This document shows, piece after piece, positions 27,877-36,721 of a DNA stretch of 58,744 nucleotides. A program made the translations under genes and the position numbers. Position 1 is the stretch's first letter; every line of letters begins with the position of its first letter. The notes beneath the pieces are model-generated. The model saw only the letters and a list, made by a program, of their open reading frames with translations. It made no database searches and was not told where the DNA came from. The stretch is from Mariniradius saccharolyticus AK6 (GTDB lineage: Bacteria; Bacteroidota; Bacteroidia; Cytophagales; Cyclobacteriaceae). The stretch spans positions 1 to 58,744 of the forward strand of contig NZ_AMZY02000015.1 of assembly GCF_000330725.2 (NCBI RefSeq), read 5' to 3'.

Positions 27877-28643
27877 TCCTTTCAGGTAAGAAAATCGTCG
27901 TCACAGGAGCCGCTTCGGGAATTGGCCGGGCGCTCGTGGCGCAACTACATGCAAAAGGGAATGAACTGCTCGCAGTGGACCTACACGCGGAAAACCTCTC
28001 CCGATTAAAAGATGAGTATCCAGGTCTCCAAACGCTGATGCTTGACCTGACTGAGGAAAACAGCGCCGACAAAATCGTGGAATGGGTAAAATCAAACTGG
28101 AATAGCCTCGACGTTTTTTTCTCAAATGCAGGATTTGCCTTGTACGGCAATTGGGAAGAAATCCCAAAGGAAAGGACCGAAGCCATGTTCCGCATCAATG
28201 TGTTTGTTCACATGGAATTGGCAGCCAAACTAAAGGCAGGAATTGGAAGTGACTTCCGAATGGTCGTGACAGCCTCCGCGATGTCCTATTGGGCTGTTCC
28301 CGGCTACGCAGCCTATGCCGCAAGCAAAGCGGCCATACACCAATGGGCTGAAGGAATTTGGTCCGAAGGGGATGGCGAGTGGCTGACCTTGGTTTACCCC
28401 GCGGCGACTGCCACGGATTTTTTTGAAAAAGCAGGCAAGCAAATCCCCAAAGCATATCCAGTACAACCCGTCAATAAAGTTGCCAAAAGCATCTTGAAAG
28501 GCACGGAAGCGGGAAAAAGGAAAATCTTCCCGTCCGATCTCTTTCGCTTCATGTTGGGGTTAAACCGGGTTTTTCCCTTGATCAAGCGGATATATTGTTG
28601 GTCCGAAAACCGCAAACTGCAACGTTGGACCAATAACAAATGA
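27873..28643 (+). CDS. SDR-family oxidoreductase
   Basis: 256 aa. Nucleotide-binding motif TGAASGIG (about 11-18) and SNAGFALYG; catalytic residues in VTASAMSYWAVPGYAAYAASK (Ser, Tyr and Lys). An extra C-terminal tail (about residues 205-256, with LFRFMLGLNRVFPLIKRIYCW) is hydrophobic and may associate with membrane or a lipid-like substrate. ATGA overlap with the upstream ADC-like gene indicates coupling; an ADC plus SDR pair would fit reduction of a ketone or beta-keto compound. Confidence 0.9.
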   Translation: MILSGKKIVVTGAASGIGRALVAQLHAKGNELLAVDLHAENLSRLKDEYPGLQTLMLDLTEENSADKIVEWVKSNWNSLDVFFSNAGFALYGNWEEIPKERTEAMFRINVFVHMELAAKLKAGIGSDFRMVVTASAMSYWAVPGYAAYAASKAAIHQWAEGIWSEGDGEWLTLVYPAATATDFFEKAGKQIPKAYPVQPVNKVAKSILKGTEAGKRKIFPSDLFRFMLGLNRVFPLIKRIYCWSENRKLQRWTNNK

Positions 28644-28728
28644 CTGGGGTGGTTTATGGATTTTGAAAGAAATCATTCTTGAAAAATCAGTAGATTCAAG
28701 GCTTACTGCACATCAAGTCCACCAAACC

Positions 28729-29379
28729 ATGAAAACCATCACGCATCTATCCCTCATCGCACTCTCCGTGTTGGCCTTCTCCTGCCAGCCCGCCAAGGAA
28801 AAAACACTCCCCGAGAAGGTCGCCGACGCCTATGGCTTTGAAAACCTCGACAAGGTCAAAACCATCTCCTACACATTCAACGTACAGCGCGACTCAGTCA
28901 CGCGCTTTAGCCGAAACTGGAAATGGCATGTCAAGGACAGAACCGTGGATTTCTCGGACGCTGACACGAGCTATTCCTACAGCCTCGACTTGCCCAAAGA
29001 TCAACTCCCGCCCGCGGACAAGGGATTTGTGAACGATAAATATTGGCTGCTTTTTCCTTTCCAACTGATTTGGGATACGGGCTACACCTTTGAATCCACT
29101 GAAAACGTGACTGCCCCGATTTCAGGCGCCGCAGCCACCAAACTTACCATCCTTTACAACAATGTCGATGGCTATACCCCCGGCGACGCCTATGACCTGT
29201 ATTTGGATGAAAACCACATGATCATTGAATGGGTATTCCGGAGGGGAAATGGCAGTGAAGGCCGTCCCATGACTTGGGAAGATGTCCAAGAATTTGAAGG
29301 CATCAAGATCACCCTCATGCACAAGAATGACGCCGGCAATCCTTTCCTTTGGTTTTCGGACGTAGCAGTTGAAAAATAA
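28729..29379 (+). CDS. Lipoprotein of unknown function
   Basis: 216 aa. The start at 28729 gives a lipoprotein signal MKTITHLSLIALSVLAFSC-QPAKEK; the longer frame from 28663 would not. The mature part has beta-strand-rich features, with repeated aromatic WDTGYTFEST-like and DLYLDENHMIIEWVFRRGN-like segments resembling outer-membrane lipoprotein (LolA/LolB-like or DUF6503-type) folds. It is separated by 22 nt from the following M20 peptidase and may be co-transcribed. Confidence 0.8.
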   Translation: MKTITHLSLIALSVLAFSCQPAKEKTLPEKVADAYGFENLDKVKTISYTFNVQRDSVTRFSRNWKWHVKDRTVDFSDADTSYSYSLDLPKDQLPPADKGFVNDKYWLLFPFQLIWDTGYTFESTENVTAPISGAAATKLTILYNNVDGYTPGDAYDLYLDENHMIIEWVFRRGNGSEGRPMTWEDVQEFEGIKITLMHKNDAGNPFLWFSDVAVEK

Positions 29380-29401
29380 TCGAAAAACAGTCACCATTTC
29401 C

Positions 29402-30691
29402 ATGAAGAAACTCGCCTGGCTATTGCCGCTGCTTTTGGCTTTTCAAGTCCAAGCCCAGAAACTTTCCAAAACCGAGCAGAAGATCATCTCCCAAATAGAA
29501 AAGAATTACCAAGAGACCCTTTCGCTCTTGGAAGAGACAGTCAACATCAACTCCGGCACCTTCAATATGGAAGGCGTCAGGGAAGTCGGGAAGGTATTTG
29601 AGCGGGAATTTGCCAAGATCGGCTTTCAAACGGAGTGGATCACCTTGCCGGATTCACTGAGAAGGGCGGGGCATTTTGTGGCGACCAGAAAGGGGACAAA
29701 AGGCAAGAAGCTGTTTTTCATTGGCCACTTGGACACCGTTTTCGAAAAGGAAATGCCTTTTTACCCATTCACTTATGTGAATGATTCCACGGCCAAAGGC
29801 CAGGGAGTGAACGATATGAAAGGCGGCAACGTCATGGTGTTTGCGACATTGAAAGCCCTACACGAGTTAGGCCTGTTGGAAGATAGAACGATCACCGTCT
29901 ATTTTCCCGGCGATGAGGAAAATGCGGGTAATCCGAGTTGGGTGAGCCGTTTGGATTTTGTCGAGCGGGCCAAGCAGCATGACTATGCCTTGGGCTATGA
30001 AACCGCTCAAGGCTTTAACATCGCTACAGTGGCACGAAGAGGTGCGAGCGAATGGACACTGAAAACCACCGGAAGACAAGTCCACTCCTCGGGCGTTTTC
30101 CGCGAATCCGTGGGTTATGGCGCCATTTATGAAGCGGCGCGGATCTTGGACGAGTTTCGCGAGGAGCTTTCCGGCGAGCAATACCTGACTTTCAATCCGG
30201 GCCAAATCATCGGTGGTTCTGATATCACCTACGATCCAATCACAGGAGAAGGGACATCTTTGGGAAAAACGAATATTGTTTCTCGGGAAGTTTTCGTCAC
30301 CGGAGACCTGCGATTTCTCGGTGAGGATCAAAAGGAAAAAGCCCGGGAAAGGATGCGTCAGATCGTTTCCCAAAACCTGAACGGAACTACGTCATCGATC
30401 GAGTTCAAGGACGGAATTCCTTCGATGAAGCCGTCTCCAGGCAATTATGCCTTGGTCGATGTCCTGAGCCAAGTCAGCAAGGACATGGGTTTTGGTGAGG
30501 TCAAGGCGGGAGATCCGGGTTCACGGGGGGCGGGGGATATCTCCTATGTAGCGGATTATTTGGACTGCATCGATGGACTTGGGGCTTCCGGTACGGGCGC
30601 GCATTCCCCCGCCGAGACGATCAACATGAAGCAATATCCCAACCTGCTCAAAAGGAGTGCGGTGTTTGTGTACCGGTTGCTAGAACAATAA
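29402..30691 (+). CDS. Secreted M20-family zinc peptidase
   Basis: 429 aa. The start at 29402 gives a signal peptide (MKKLAWLLPLLLAFQVQAQ). M20/M28-like metal-ligand pattern: H in FIGHLDTVF, D in GQGVNDMKGG, the E-E pair in FPGDEENAG (catalytic Glu plus ligand), and a final His in GTGAHSPAETINM. The dimerisation (lid) domain occupies about 185-300. Family members are glutamate carboxypeptidases, aminoacylases and dipeptidases; the substrate is not evident. A strong terminator follows at 30733-30758. Confidence 0.92.
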   Translation: MKKLAWLLPLLLAFQVQAQKLSKTEQKIISQIEKNYQETLSLLEETVNINSGTFNMEGVREVGKVFEREFAKIGFQTEWITLPDSLRRAGHFVATRKGTKGKKLFFIGHLDTVFEKEMPFYPFTYVNDSTAKGQGVNDMKGGNVMVFATLKALHELGLLEDRTITVYFPGDEENAGNPSWVSRLDFVERAKQHDYALGYETAQGFNIATVARRGASEWTLKTTGRQVHSSGVFRESVGYGAIYEAARILDEFREELSGEQYLTFNPGQIIGGSDITYDPITGEGTSLGKTNIVSREVFVTGDLRFLGEDQKEKARERMRQIVSQNLNGTTSSIEFKDGIPSMKPSPGNYALVDVLSQVSKDMGFGEVKAGDPGSRGAGDISYVADYLDCIDGLGASGTGAHSPAETINMKQYPNLLKRSAVFVYRLLEQ

Positions 30692-30732
30692 ACTGGAAAA
30701 TTCTTCCAACGCGGGAGTGTCAACAATTTTTA

Positions 30733-30758
30733 AAGCCCATCTCATTTGATGGGCCTTA
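30733..30758 (+). terminator. Rho-independent terminator
   Basis: Stem AAAGCCCATC/GATGGGCCTT (one mismatch) with a 6-nt loop, followed by TAACTTTTTATC on the plus strand. It ends the M20 peptidase transcript and lies about 20 nt before the GH13 gene. Confidence 0.8.
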
Positions 30759-30777
30759 ACTTTTTATCTTTATCCCG

Positions 30778-32652
30778 ATGAAAAAATATGCTGCGATTGT
30801 TCTGCTTATTGCCGTATTGAGTAATGTCGGCTGCAATTCTCCCCAAACCCAAACCAAAGAAGAGCCCACTATGGCTGATCCCCAAAAAATCGTCCTTTAT
30901 CAGGTATTTACCCGGCTTTTTGGGAATACCAACACCACCAATAAGCCTTGGGGTACGGTGGCGGAAAATGGTGTCGGAAAGTTTGATGATTTCAACGACC
31001 AAGCGCTCTCCGAGATCAAAGCGATGGGTGTGACGCATATCTGGTACACCGGTGTACCCCACCATGCCGTGATTGGGGACTACACGGCCCTTGGCATTTC
31101 AAACGACGATCCGGATGTGGTCAAAGGCCGGGCTGGATCGCCCTACGCGGTGAAGGATTACTACCAAGTGAATCCAGACTTGGCCAAAGACCCCGCAAAA
31201 AGAATGGAGGAATTTGAGGCTCTGATCGCACGAACACACAAGCATGGGATGAAGGTCATCATCGATATCGTCCCCAACCATGTCGCACGCAGGTATGAGG
31301 GCCGCAACAACCCCGAAGGGATACGCGATTTTGGGGCGGATGACGATACCTCGGTGGAATACGCCCGCAACAACAATTTTTATTACATCCCGGGAAAACC
31401 CTTTGAAGTACCTGTGCCCTTGGAGGATTACCGTCCTTTGGGTGGTGAGGCCCATCCCTTGGCTGACGGGAAGTTTGCCGAAAATCCGGCCAAATGGACT
31501 GGAAATGGCTCCCGAGCGCCACAGCCACATTTTTACGATTGGTACGAGACGGTGAAGATCAATTATGGTGTGAAGCCGGATGGAACCAAGGATTTTCCAA
31601 TCTTGCCGGCCGATTATGCCCAAAAGGACTATCAGGCCCACCTGGATTTCTGGAAAGACAAGGATGTTCCCGACTCTTGGAAAAAATTCCGTGACATCGC
31701 CATTTTTTGGACCAAAAAAGGTGTGGATGGCTTTCGATACGACATGGCGGAAATGGTCCCCGTGGAGTTTTGGTCCTATATGAACTCGGCCATCAAAGCA
31801 GAGAATCCCGATGCCTTTCTTTTGGCAGAGATCTACAATCCCAAAGCTTACCGCGACTATATCCGCCTGGGCAAGATGGATTACCTCTATGACAAGGTAG
31901 AGCTTTATGATACCCTCAAGCACATCATGCAGGGAAAAGGCTCCACAGATCATATCATCGGCATCCAACAAGGCCTCGCTGACATCGGTGGACAAATGCT
32001 GCATTTCCTCGAAAACCATGACGAACAGCGCATTGCGAGCCCTGATTTTGCAGGAAAAGCCGAGTTGGGAAAACCCGCCATGGTGCTGTCCGCCACGATC
32101 GATCGCGGTCCGATCATGTTGTATTTTGGTCAGGAAGTCGGAGAACCGGGGGCCGAAAATGCAGGCTTTGGCAAGCCTACGCGCACTTCCATTTTTGACT
32201 ATGTGGGCGTACCACATCATCAACGCTGGATGAATAGAGGAAAATTTGACGGTGGCCAATTATCCCCAGAAGAAAAAAATCTGCGCGATTTCTATGTCCG
32301 CTTGCTGAATTTCACCAAAACAAGCCCCGCCTTGGCAGGCGAATACCGTGAAATACATAGCCACAACCGGCAGTTTACAGAATGGTACAACGACAAGGTA
32401 TTCTCCTTTGCACGCTGGTCAGAAAACCAGAAGCTCGTCATTGTGAGCAATTTTTCCCCCAGCGAAACCTATGGATTTGAATTGCAGCTGCCTGGCGACT
32501 TGGTCCAAACATGGGGCCTAAAAGAGGGAGATTACCAAATGAGCGAAAAGCTCTATGGAAGAGCCGGTGCGACGCTCAAAGTTAGCTCCGGAAAGGCTAC
32601 CGTCAGGGTAGATTTGGGACCTTTGGAGAGCTGGGTGTTGGAGGTGAAATAG
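30778..32652 (+). CDS. GH13 alpha-amylase-family lipoprotein
   Basis: 624-aa glycoside hydrolase of family 13. The N-terminal lipobox (VLSNVGC-NSP) predicts membrane anchoring outside the cytoplasm. Catalytic TIM-barrel motifs: region I VIIDIVPNH (about 160-168), region II GFRYDMAE with nucleophile D322, acid/base E351 in LLAEIYNP, and region IV FLENHDEQR (H414-D415). A beta-sandwich C-terminal domain ends the protein. It acts on alpha-glucans or maltooligosaccharides; subfamily (amylase, neopullulanase-like or transferase) cannot be settled. No SusC/SusD genes are nearby, so this is not a standard starch utilisation locus. Confidence 0.93.
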   Translation: MKKYAAIVLLIAVLSNVGCNSPQTQTKEEPTMADPQKIVLYQVFTRLFGNTNTTNKPWGTVAENGVGKFDDFNDQALSEIKAMGVTHIWYTGVPHHAVIGDYTALGISNDDPDVVKGRAGSPYAVKDYYQVNPDLAKDPAKRMEEFEALIARTHKHGMKVIIDIVPNHVARRYEGRNNPEGIRDFGADDDTSVEYARNNNFYYIPGKPFEVPVPLEDYRPLGGEAHPLADGKFAENPAKWTGNGSRAPQPHFYDWYETVKINYGVKPDGTKDFPILPADYAQKDYQAHLDFWKDKDVPDSWKKFRDIAIFWTKKGVDGFRYDMAEMVPVEFWSYMNSAIKAENPDAFLLAEIYNPKAYRDYIRLGKMDYLYDKVELYDTLKHIMQGKGSTDHIIGIQQGLADIGGQMLHFLENHDEQRIASPDFAGKAELGKPAMVLSATIDRGPIMLYFGQEVGEPGAENAGFGKPTRTSIFDYVGVPHHQRWMNRGKFDGGQLSPEEKNLRDFYVRLLNFTKTSPALAGEYREIHSHNRQFTEWYNDKVFSFARWSENQKLVIVSNFSPSETYGFELQLPGDLVQTWGLKEGDYQMSEKLYGRAGATLKVSSGKATVRVDLGPLESWVLEVK

Positions 32653-32656
32653 CTGA

Positions 32657-33268
32657 TCAAATATGCCGATCCTTGCCTTGGGCTATTTCGTAAAGTAGCT
32701 CCCGAGAGCGGTGGAGTTGGGCCTTGACCGTCCCCAATGGCTTATCAAGCTCTTGGGCGATTTCCTCGTAGGACAGCTCATCGAAGTACCGCAACTGGAC
32801 CAATTTCCTGTATTTGGCAGGAAGCTTATCCACAAAAATCCGCACCATTTCGATACGCTGGGACTTGATGTATTCGTCTTGCGGATTTTTGTCGTCATCC
32901 TCCACATCGATATTGACGGGATTGCCGCCGTCATCGCTGAGCGTCGTATTGAGGCTCATGGTTTTGAGCTTCTTCTTTCTGATGAAGTCAATGGTATTGT
33001 TGGTCGCGATCCTGAACAGCCAGGTACTGAAAGTGAAATCCTTTTTGAACTTGTGCAGGTTGCGAAAAGCCTTGGCAAATGCCTCCATGGTCAGATCTTC
33101 GGCATCGTCAGCGTCGCGTATCATTTTGAGCACCATGAAATAGACCGCCTTCTTGTACCTTTTCATCAAAGTGGCGTAGGCCTGTTGGTCTTTTTCTTGG
33201 ACAGCTTTGTCAATGAGGTCAAAGTCCTCCAAAGCTTTGCTCGAAAATTCTCGTTCGTTTATTTCCAT
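32657..33268 (-). CDS. ECF-type RNA polymerase sigma factor
   Basis: 203 aa. The start at 33268 (MEINEREFSS) follows a longer frame that I consider spurious. Region 2 carries the core-binding and -10 recognition helices (ALMKRYK...DADDAEDLTMEAFAKAFRNL...TFSTWLFRIATN), and region 4 the helix-turn-helix (PAKYRKLVQLRYFDELSYEEIAQELDKPLGTVKAQLHRSRELL). The linker (about 108-130) is charged. There is no anti-sigma gene alongside, as is common for Bacteroidota housekeeping-like ECFs. The 3' end of the upstream glycosyltransferase gene overlaps its start by 10 nt. Confidence 0.95.
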   Translation of the reverse strand: MEINEREFSSKALEDFDLIDKAVQEKDQQAYATLMKRYKKAVYFMVLKMIRDADDAEDLTMEAFAKAFRNLHKFKKDFTFSTWLFRIATNNTIDFIRKKKLKTMSLNTTLSDDGGNPVNIDVEDDDKNPQDEYIKSQRIEMVRIFVDKLPAKYRKLVQLRYFDELSYEEIAQELDKPLGTVKAQLHRSRELLYEIAQGKDRHI

Positions 33269-34395
33269 CTGACTCTTTTTGACAAATACCCCATCGAACC
33301 CAAAAACCAAAAGTACGCGCTATATACAAAATCAAACGCCGCGGACCATCCTGCTTTTGAAATTCCCTCGAGCTTCTTGCGTGCTGACTTGAATACGGAA
33401 GTGATTAAGGCCGACCTGACGAGTATTATACCTATAATCACCAAAAATTGTTCCCATTGTTGGCCGATTCCTGTAAGCACAGCAAGCGTTAAGGCAGAAA
33501 TCCAGAAAACGGTGTGGGTAAAGGCATACCATCCGATTTGGAGTTTGCTCCCGGTCCGGTAATACTTCCCTGCATGAAAATGCCTTTTCTTCTGCTGTAC
33601 ATAATCTGTCCAATTCTCCTTGGGCACGGTGTAGGTGATGCTTTCCGGATCGACAACGACTGCGGTGTTCCTGCCGTTCGAGTGGATGTTGACATACAGG
33701 TCGTCATCTCCGCAAAAGATATCCCAAATTCCCTTGAATGCCTTGTTCTCCATGAAATAGCTCCTGCGGTAGCACAGATTCCGTCCTACGCCCATGTAGG
33801 GCGCTTTCAATAGACCGAAGGAAAGGTATTGGATGCCATTGAGCAAGGTCTCGAATTGGATCCATTTGTTGAGGAGGGTTTTGCTCTCTTCATACTGGGA
33901 AAACCCAAGGGCAAAATCTTTGCCTTCTGTCCTCACGGGTGCGGTCATGATGTCGATCCACTTGGTGGATTTCGGCCAACAGTCAGCATCGGTCAACAGC
34001 AAGACGTCGTTTTTGGCAACTTTGATACCGAGGGTAAGTGCGTATTTTTTGGAAGTGACGTGATTGGGCGTATAATTCACCGTGACGGTCCGGAGCCGCG
34101 GATAGATCTCCATCAATTTTTCCAATACCCTTTTGGTCCCATCGTAGGAGCGGTCGTTGATAACCATGACCTCAAAGTTGGGATACTCCTGCTCAAAAAG
34201 GATCGGGATCAGTTTCTTGAGATTAGTCCGCTCATTGTGTGCGGCAATGATGACGGTCACGCCTTCTTTTTCAGAAGTAGTTGACTTTGTACGATTCGTA
34301 TGAAAAAAAGCCAATCTGCCGAAAATGAAAAGAATGTAGAAGAGTTGGACGGCAAGGCTGATAAAAAACAGAATCCACAAAATTTCTATAAACAT
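33259..34395 (-). CDS. Membrane-anchored family 2 glycosyltransferase
   Basis: 378 aa. The start at 34395 (MFIEILWILFFISLAVQ) gives an N-terminal membrane helix. The GT-A catalytic domain shows VTVIIAAHNERTNLKKL, VMVINDRSYDGT, the DxD-type TDADCWP and CGDDDLYVN, and a QKKRHFHAGKY acceptor-site variant of the QxxRW motif. Two or three membrane helices end the protein (about 300-375). This is the layout of processive polysaccharide or lipid-linked sugar transferases (cellulose synthase-like or BcsA/IcaA relatives). It is divergent from tgt and immediately precedes the ECF sigma gene. Confidence 0.92.
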   Translation of the reverse strand: MFIEILWILFFISLAVQLFYILFIFGRLAFFHTNRTKSTTSEKEGVTVIIAAHNERTNLKKLIPILFEQEYPNFEVMVINDRSYDGTKRVLEKLMEIYPRLRTVTVNYTPNHVTSKKYALTLGIKVAKNDVLLLTDADCWPKSTKWIDIMTAPVRTEGKDFALGFSQYEESKTLLNKWIQFETLLNGIQYLSFGLLKAPYMGVGRNLCYRRSYFMENKAFKGIWDIFCGDDDLYVNIHSNGRNTAVVVDPESITYTVPKENWTDYVQQKKRHFHAGKYYRTGSKLQIGWYAFTHTVFWISALTLAVLTGIGQQWEQFLVIIGIILVRSALITSVFKSARKKLEGISKAGWSAAFDFVYSAYFWFLGSMGYLSKRVRWK

Positions 34396-34456
34396 TCCCA
34401 AGCAATTGAAGGGCAAATATAAACCCAAAATGCGCATTCATTTAAGAAGAAGCTTA

Positions 34457-34464
34457 TATTTTTG
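34457..34464 (+). promoter_or_regulatory. tgt promoter -7 element
   Basis: TATTTTTG is an exact TAnnTTTG match 52 nt before the tgt start. A clear -33 TTG was not found at 17-23 nt upstream, so only the -7 element is called. Confidence 0.45.
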
Positions 34465-34515
34465 TGCCTTCCTGCATAGCCCGAAATCAGGCAAGTTGGA
34501 AGTAATAACTAGCGG

Positions 34516-35646
34516 ATGAAGTTCAAATTAGAGGCCACAGATACAAAAAGTAAGGCCCGCGCAGGCCTTATCAATACCGACCACGGGGATATCGAAACCC
34601 CTATTTTTATGCCTGTAGGCACGGCAGGTTCGGTAAAGGCCGTGCACCAGCGGGAACTCCAATACGATATCAAAGCCCAAATCATCCTTGGGAATACTTA
34701 TCACCTCTACCTCCGCCCCGGTCTCGACATCCTCGAAAAAGCGGGTGGACTCCATAAATTCAACGGCTGGTCCAAACCGATTCTGACCGATTCCGGAGGC
34801 TATCAGGTATTTTCGCTTGCCGAAAACAGGAAACTCACCGAGGAAGGCGCCATCTTCAAATCGCATATCGACGGTTCCAAACATGTCTTCAGTCCCGAAA
34901 GGGTCATGGACATTCAGCGTATCATCGGCGCGGATATCATTATGGCTTTTGACGAATGTCCACCCTACCCTTGCGATTTCACTTATGCGCGGAAATCGAT
35001 GGAGCTCACCCACCGCTGGCTGAAGCGGTGCATCACGCGTTTTGATGAAACGGAAGGAAAATACGGCTACAGCCAAACGCTCTTTCCGATTGTACAAGGC
35101 TCGGTTTTTCCTGAATTGAGAAAACAGTCGGCTGAATTTATCGCTTCCTGTGAACGCGAGGGAAATGCCATTGGCGGTCTTTCCGTAGGTGAACCCGCAG
35201 AGGAGATGTATGCCATGACCGAGATGGTGACGGACATTCTTCCCAAGGACAAACCGCGCTACCTGATGGGCGTCGGCACTCCAGCCAATATCCTGGAGTC
35301 AATTGCCTTGGGCGTAGACATGTTTGATTGCGTGATGCCTACCCGAAATGCCCGAAACGGGATGTTGTTCACCTCAGAGGGCATCATCAATATTCGCAAT
35401 GAAAAGTGGAAGGATGACTTCAGTCCAATCGATCCTCATATCCGATCTTACGTCAGTTCGTTTTACTCCAAAGCATATCTCCGTCACCTGACCATCAGCA
35501 AGGAAATCCTGGCGGCCCAAATTGCCAGTATCCATAACTTGAGCTTTTACCTTTGGCTGGTGGGTCAGGCGAGGGAAAAAATCAAATCCGGGGAATTTTC
35601 CGTTTGGAAAAACCAAATGGTGGAAAAAGTCAGCAGACGCCTGTAA
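34516..35646 (+). CDS. tgt: Queuine tRNA-ribosyltransferase lacking the zinc-site cysteines
   Basis: 376-aa tRNA-guanine transglycosylase that exchanges guanine 34 for a queuine precursor in GUN-anticodon tRNAs. Catalytic residues are present: D92 (TDSGGYQVF) and nucleophile D271 (GVDMFDCVMPTRNARNG), with PIVQGS and GGLSVGE in place. In E. coli the structural zinc is held by CxCxxC plus a distant His. Here the matching positions read I309, S311 and S314 (DPHIRSYVSS), while H340 (IASIHNLSFY) is kept. The zinc site is therefore probably lost, apparently as a lineage trait. First gene of an operon with an LptF/G-type permease (1-nt gap) and EamA transporter. Confidence 0.97.
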   Translation: MKFKLEATDTKSKARAGLINTDHGDIETPIFMPVGTAGSVKAVHQRELQYDIKAQIILGNTYHLYLRPGLDILEKAGGLHKFNGWSKPILTDSGGYQVFSLAENRKLTEEGAIFKSHIDGSKHVFSPERVMDIQRIIGADIIMAFDECPPYPCDFTYARKSMELTHRWLKRCITRFDETEGKYGYSQTLFPIVQGSVFPELRKQSAEFIASCEREGNAIGGLSVGEPAEEMYAMTEMVTDILPKDKPRYLMGVGTPANILESIALGVDMFDCVMPTRNARNGMLFTSEGIINIRNEKWKDDFSPIDPHIRSYVSSFYSKAYLRHLTISKEILAAQIASIHNLSFYLWLVGQAREKIKSGEFSVWKNQMVEKVSRRL

Positions 35647-35647
35647 C

Positions 35648-36721
35648 ATGAAAATTCTCGACAAACTCATCATCAAAGATTTCCTCAAGACCTATCTCTT
35701 TGTGGTCTTGATGCTGATTTTGATCGTTTTGGTACTGGACTTTACCGAAAAGAACGATACATTCATCCGCAACAACGTCCCTGCCAAGTACATCATCGTC
35801 TATCTTTTCAACTACGGGCTTTACCTCAACAACCTGCTTACGCCCATCACGGTCTTTATTTCAGTCATTTTCATCACCTCCAAAATGGCCGGGCGCACCG
35901 AGATAGTTGCGATCTTGAGCAGCGGGACCAGTTTCGTGAGGATGTTGGTACCCTATTTCATCGCCGCGAGTTTGATCGGCGTGGTGAGTTTCTTTCTCAA
36001 CGGCTGGGTCCTGCCGACAGCCACATCGGGGATTACCGAATTCAAGTCCCGCTGGATGGATTCGGACAAGTTTTATTCCCAACAAGACATCCATATCAAA
36101 GTCGCACCTGATGTATATGCCTATCTCTCCAGATACTACTCCACTGGAAATACCGGCTATAACTTCACATTGGAGCAGGTCAAAGATGGAACACTCATTG
36201 CGAAGCTTTCGGCTGATAGGATTGTTTGGGATACGACGACCAACGCTTGGTCCGTCAAAAACTGGAGGATGCGGGTATTGAAAGAAGACCGTGAGGAATA
36301 TTCGGTCGGCGAAAGTATGGACACCGTGCTTTCCATTACCCCGAATGACTTTGACCTTCCACTCAACCACCACGAGACGCTGAAGCTCCCCGCCTTGTCG
36401 AGACAGATCAAAGTCCTTGAAGAACGAGGGGCTGACAACGTCAACTACTACCGCATCGAGCGTTATGTGCGCTACATGTCCCCATTTGCGGCAGTGATTT
36501 TGACATTTATCGGGGTGATTGTCTCATCCCGAAAAACTCGCGGCGGATCCGGATTCCAGATTGCCTTGGGATTCCTGTTGGCCTTCATTTACATCATCCT
36601 ATTCCTGTTGTCAAGGACATTTGCAGAAGCCGGAACCGCATATCCGGTCTTTGCGGTTTGGTTACCCAATATCATCTTTGCGATTACCGGATTGGTACTT
36701 TATAAAACAGTCCCCAGATGA
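35648..36721 (+). CDS. LptF/LptG-family permease
   Basis: 357 aa of the YjgP/YjgQ family, inner-membrane components of the lipopolysaccharide export ABC transporter. N-terminal membrane helices with FLKTYLFVVLMLILIVLVLD and PAKYIIVYLFNYGLYLNNLLTP, a periplasmic beta-jellyroll (about 125-260), and three C-terminal helices (RYVRYMSPFAAVILTFIGVIVSSRK...). As usual in Bacteroidota, LptF/LptG-type genes occur singly or apart from lptB. Overlaps the next gene by 4 nt. Confidence 0.92.
   Translation: MKILDKLIIKDFLKTYLFVVLMLILIVLVLDFTEKNDTFIRNNVPAKYIIVYLFNYGLYLNNLLTPITVFISVIFITSKMAGRTEIVAILSSGTSFVRMLVPYFIAASLIGVVSFFLNGWVLPTATSGITEFKSRWMDSDKFYSQQDIHIKVAPDVYAYLSRYYSTGNTGYNFTLEQVKDGTLIAKLSADRIVWDTTTNAWSVKNWRMRVLKEDREEYSVGESMDTVLSITPNDFDLPLNHHETLKLPALSRQIKVLEERGADNVNYYRIERYVRYMSPFAAVILTFIGVIVSSRKTRGGSGFQIALGFLLAFIYIILFLLSRTFAEAGTAYPVFAVWLPNIIFAITGLVLYKTVPR

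Noticed and set aside
31099-32259. 386-aa open frame antisense to the GH13 gene
   Set aside because: The GH13 catalytic motifs on the plus strand are intact; this frame has no recognisable motif.
30778-32652. Starch utilisation (Sus) locus
   Set aside because: The GH13 gene stands alone; no SusC/SusD or regulator is adjacent.
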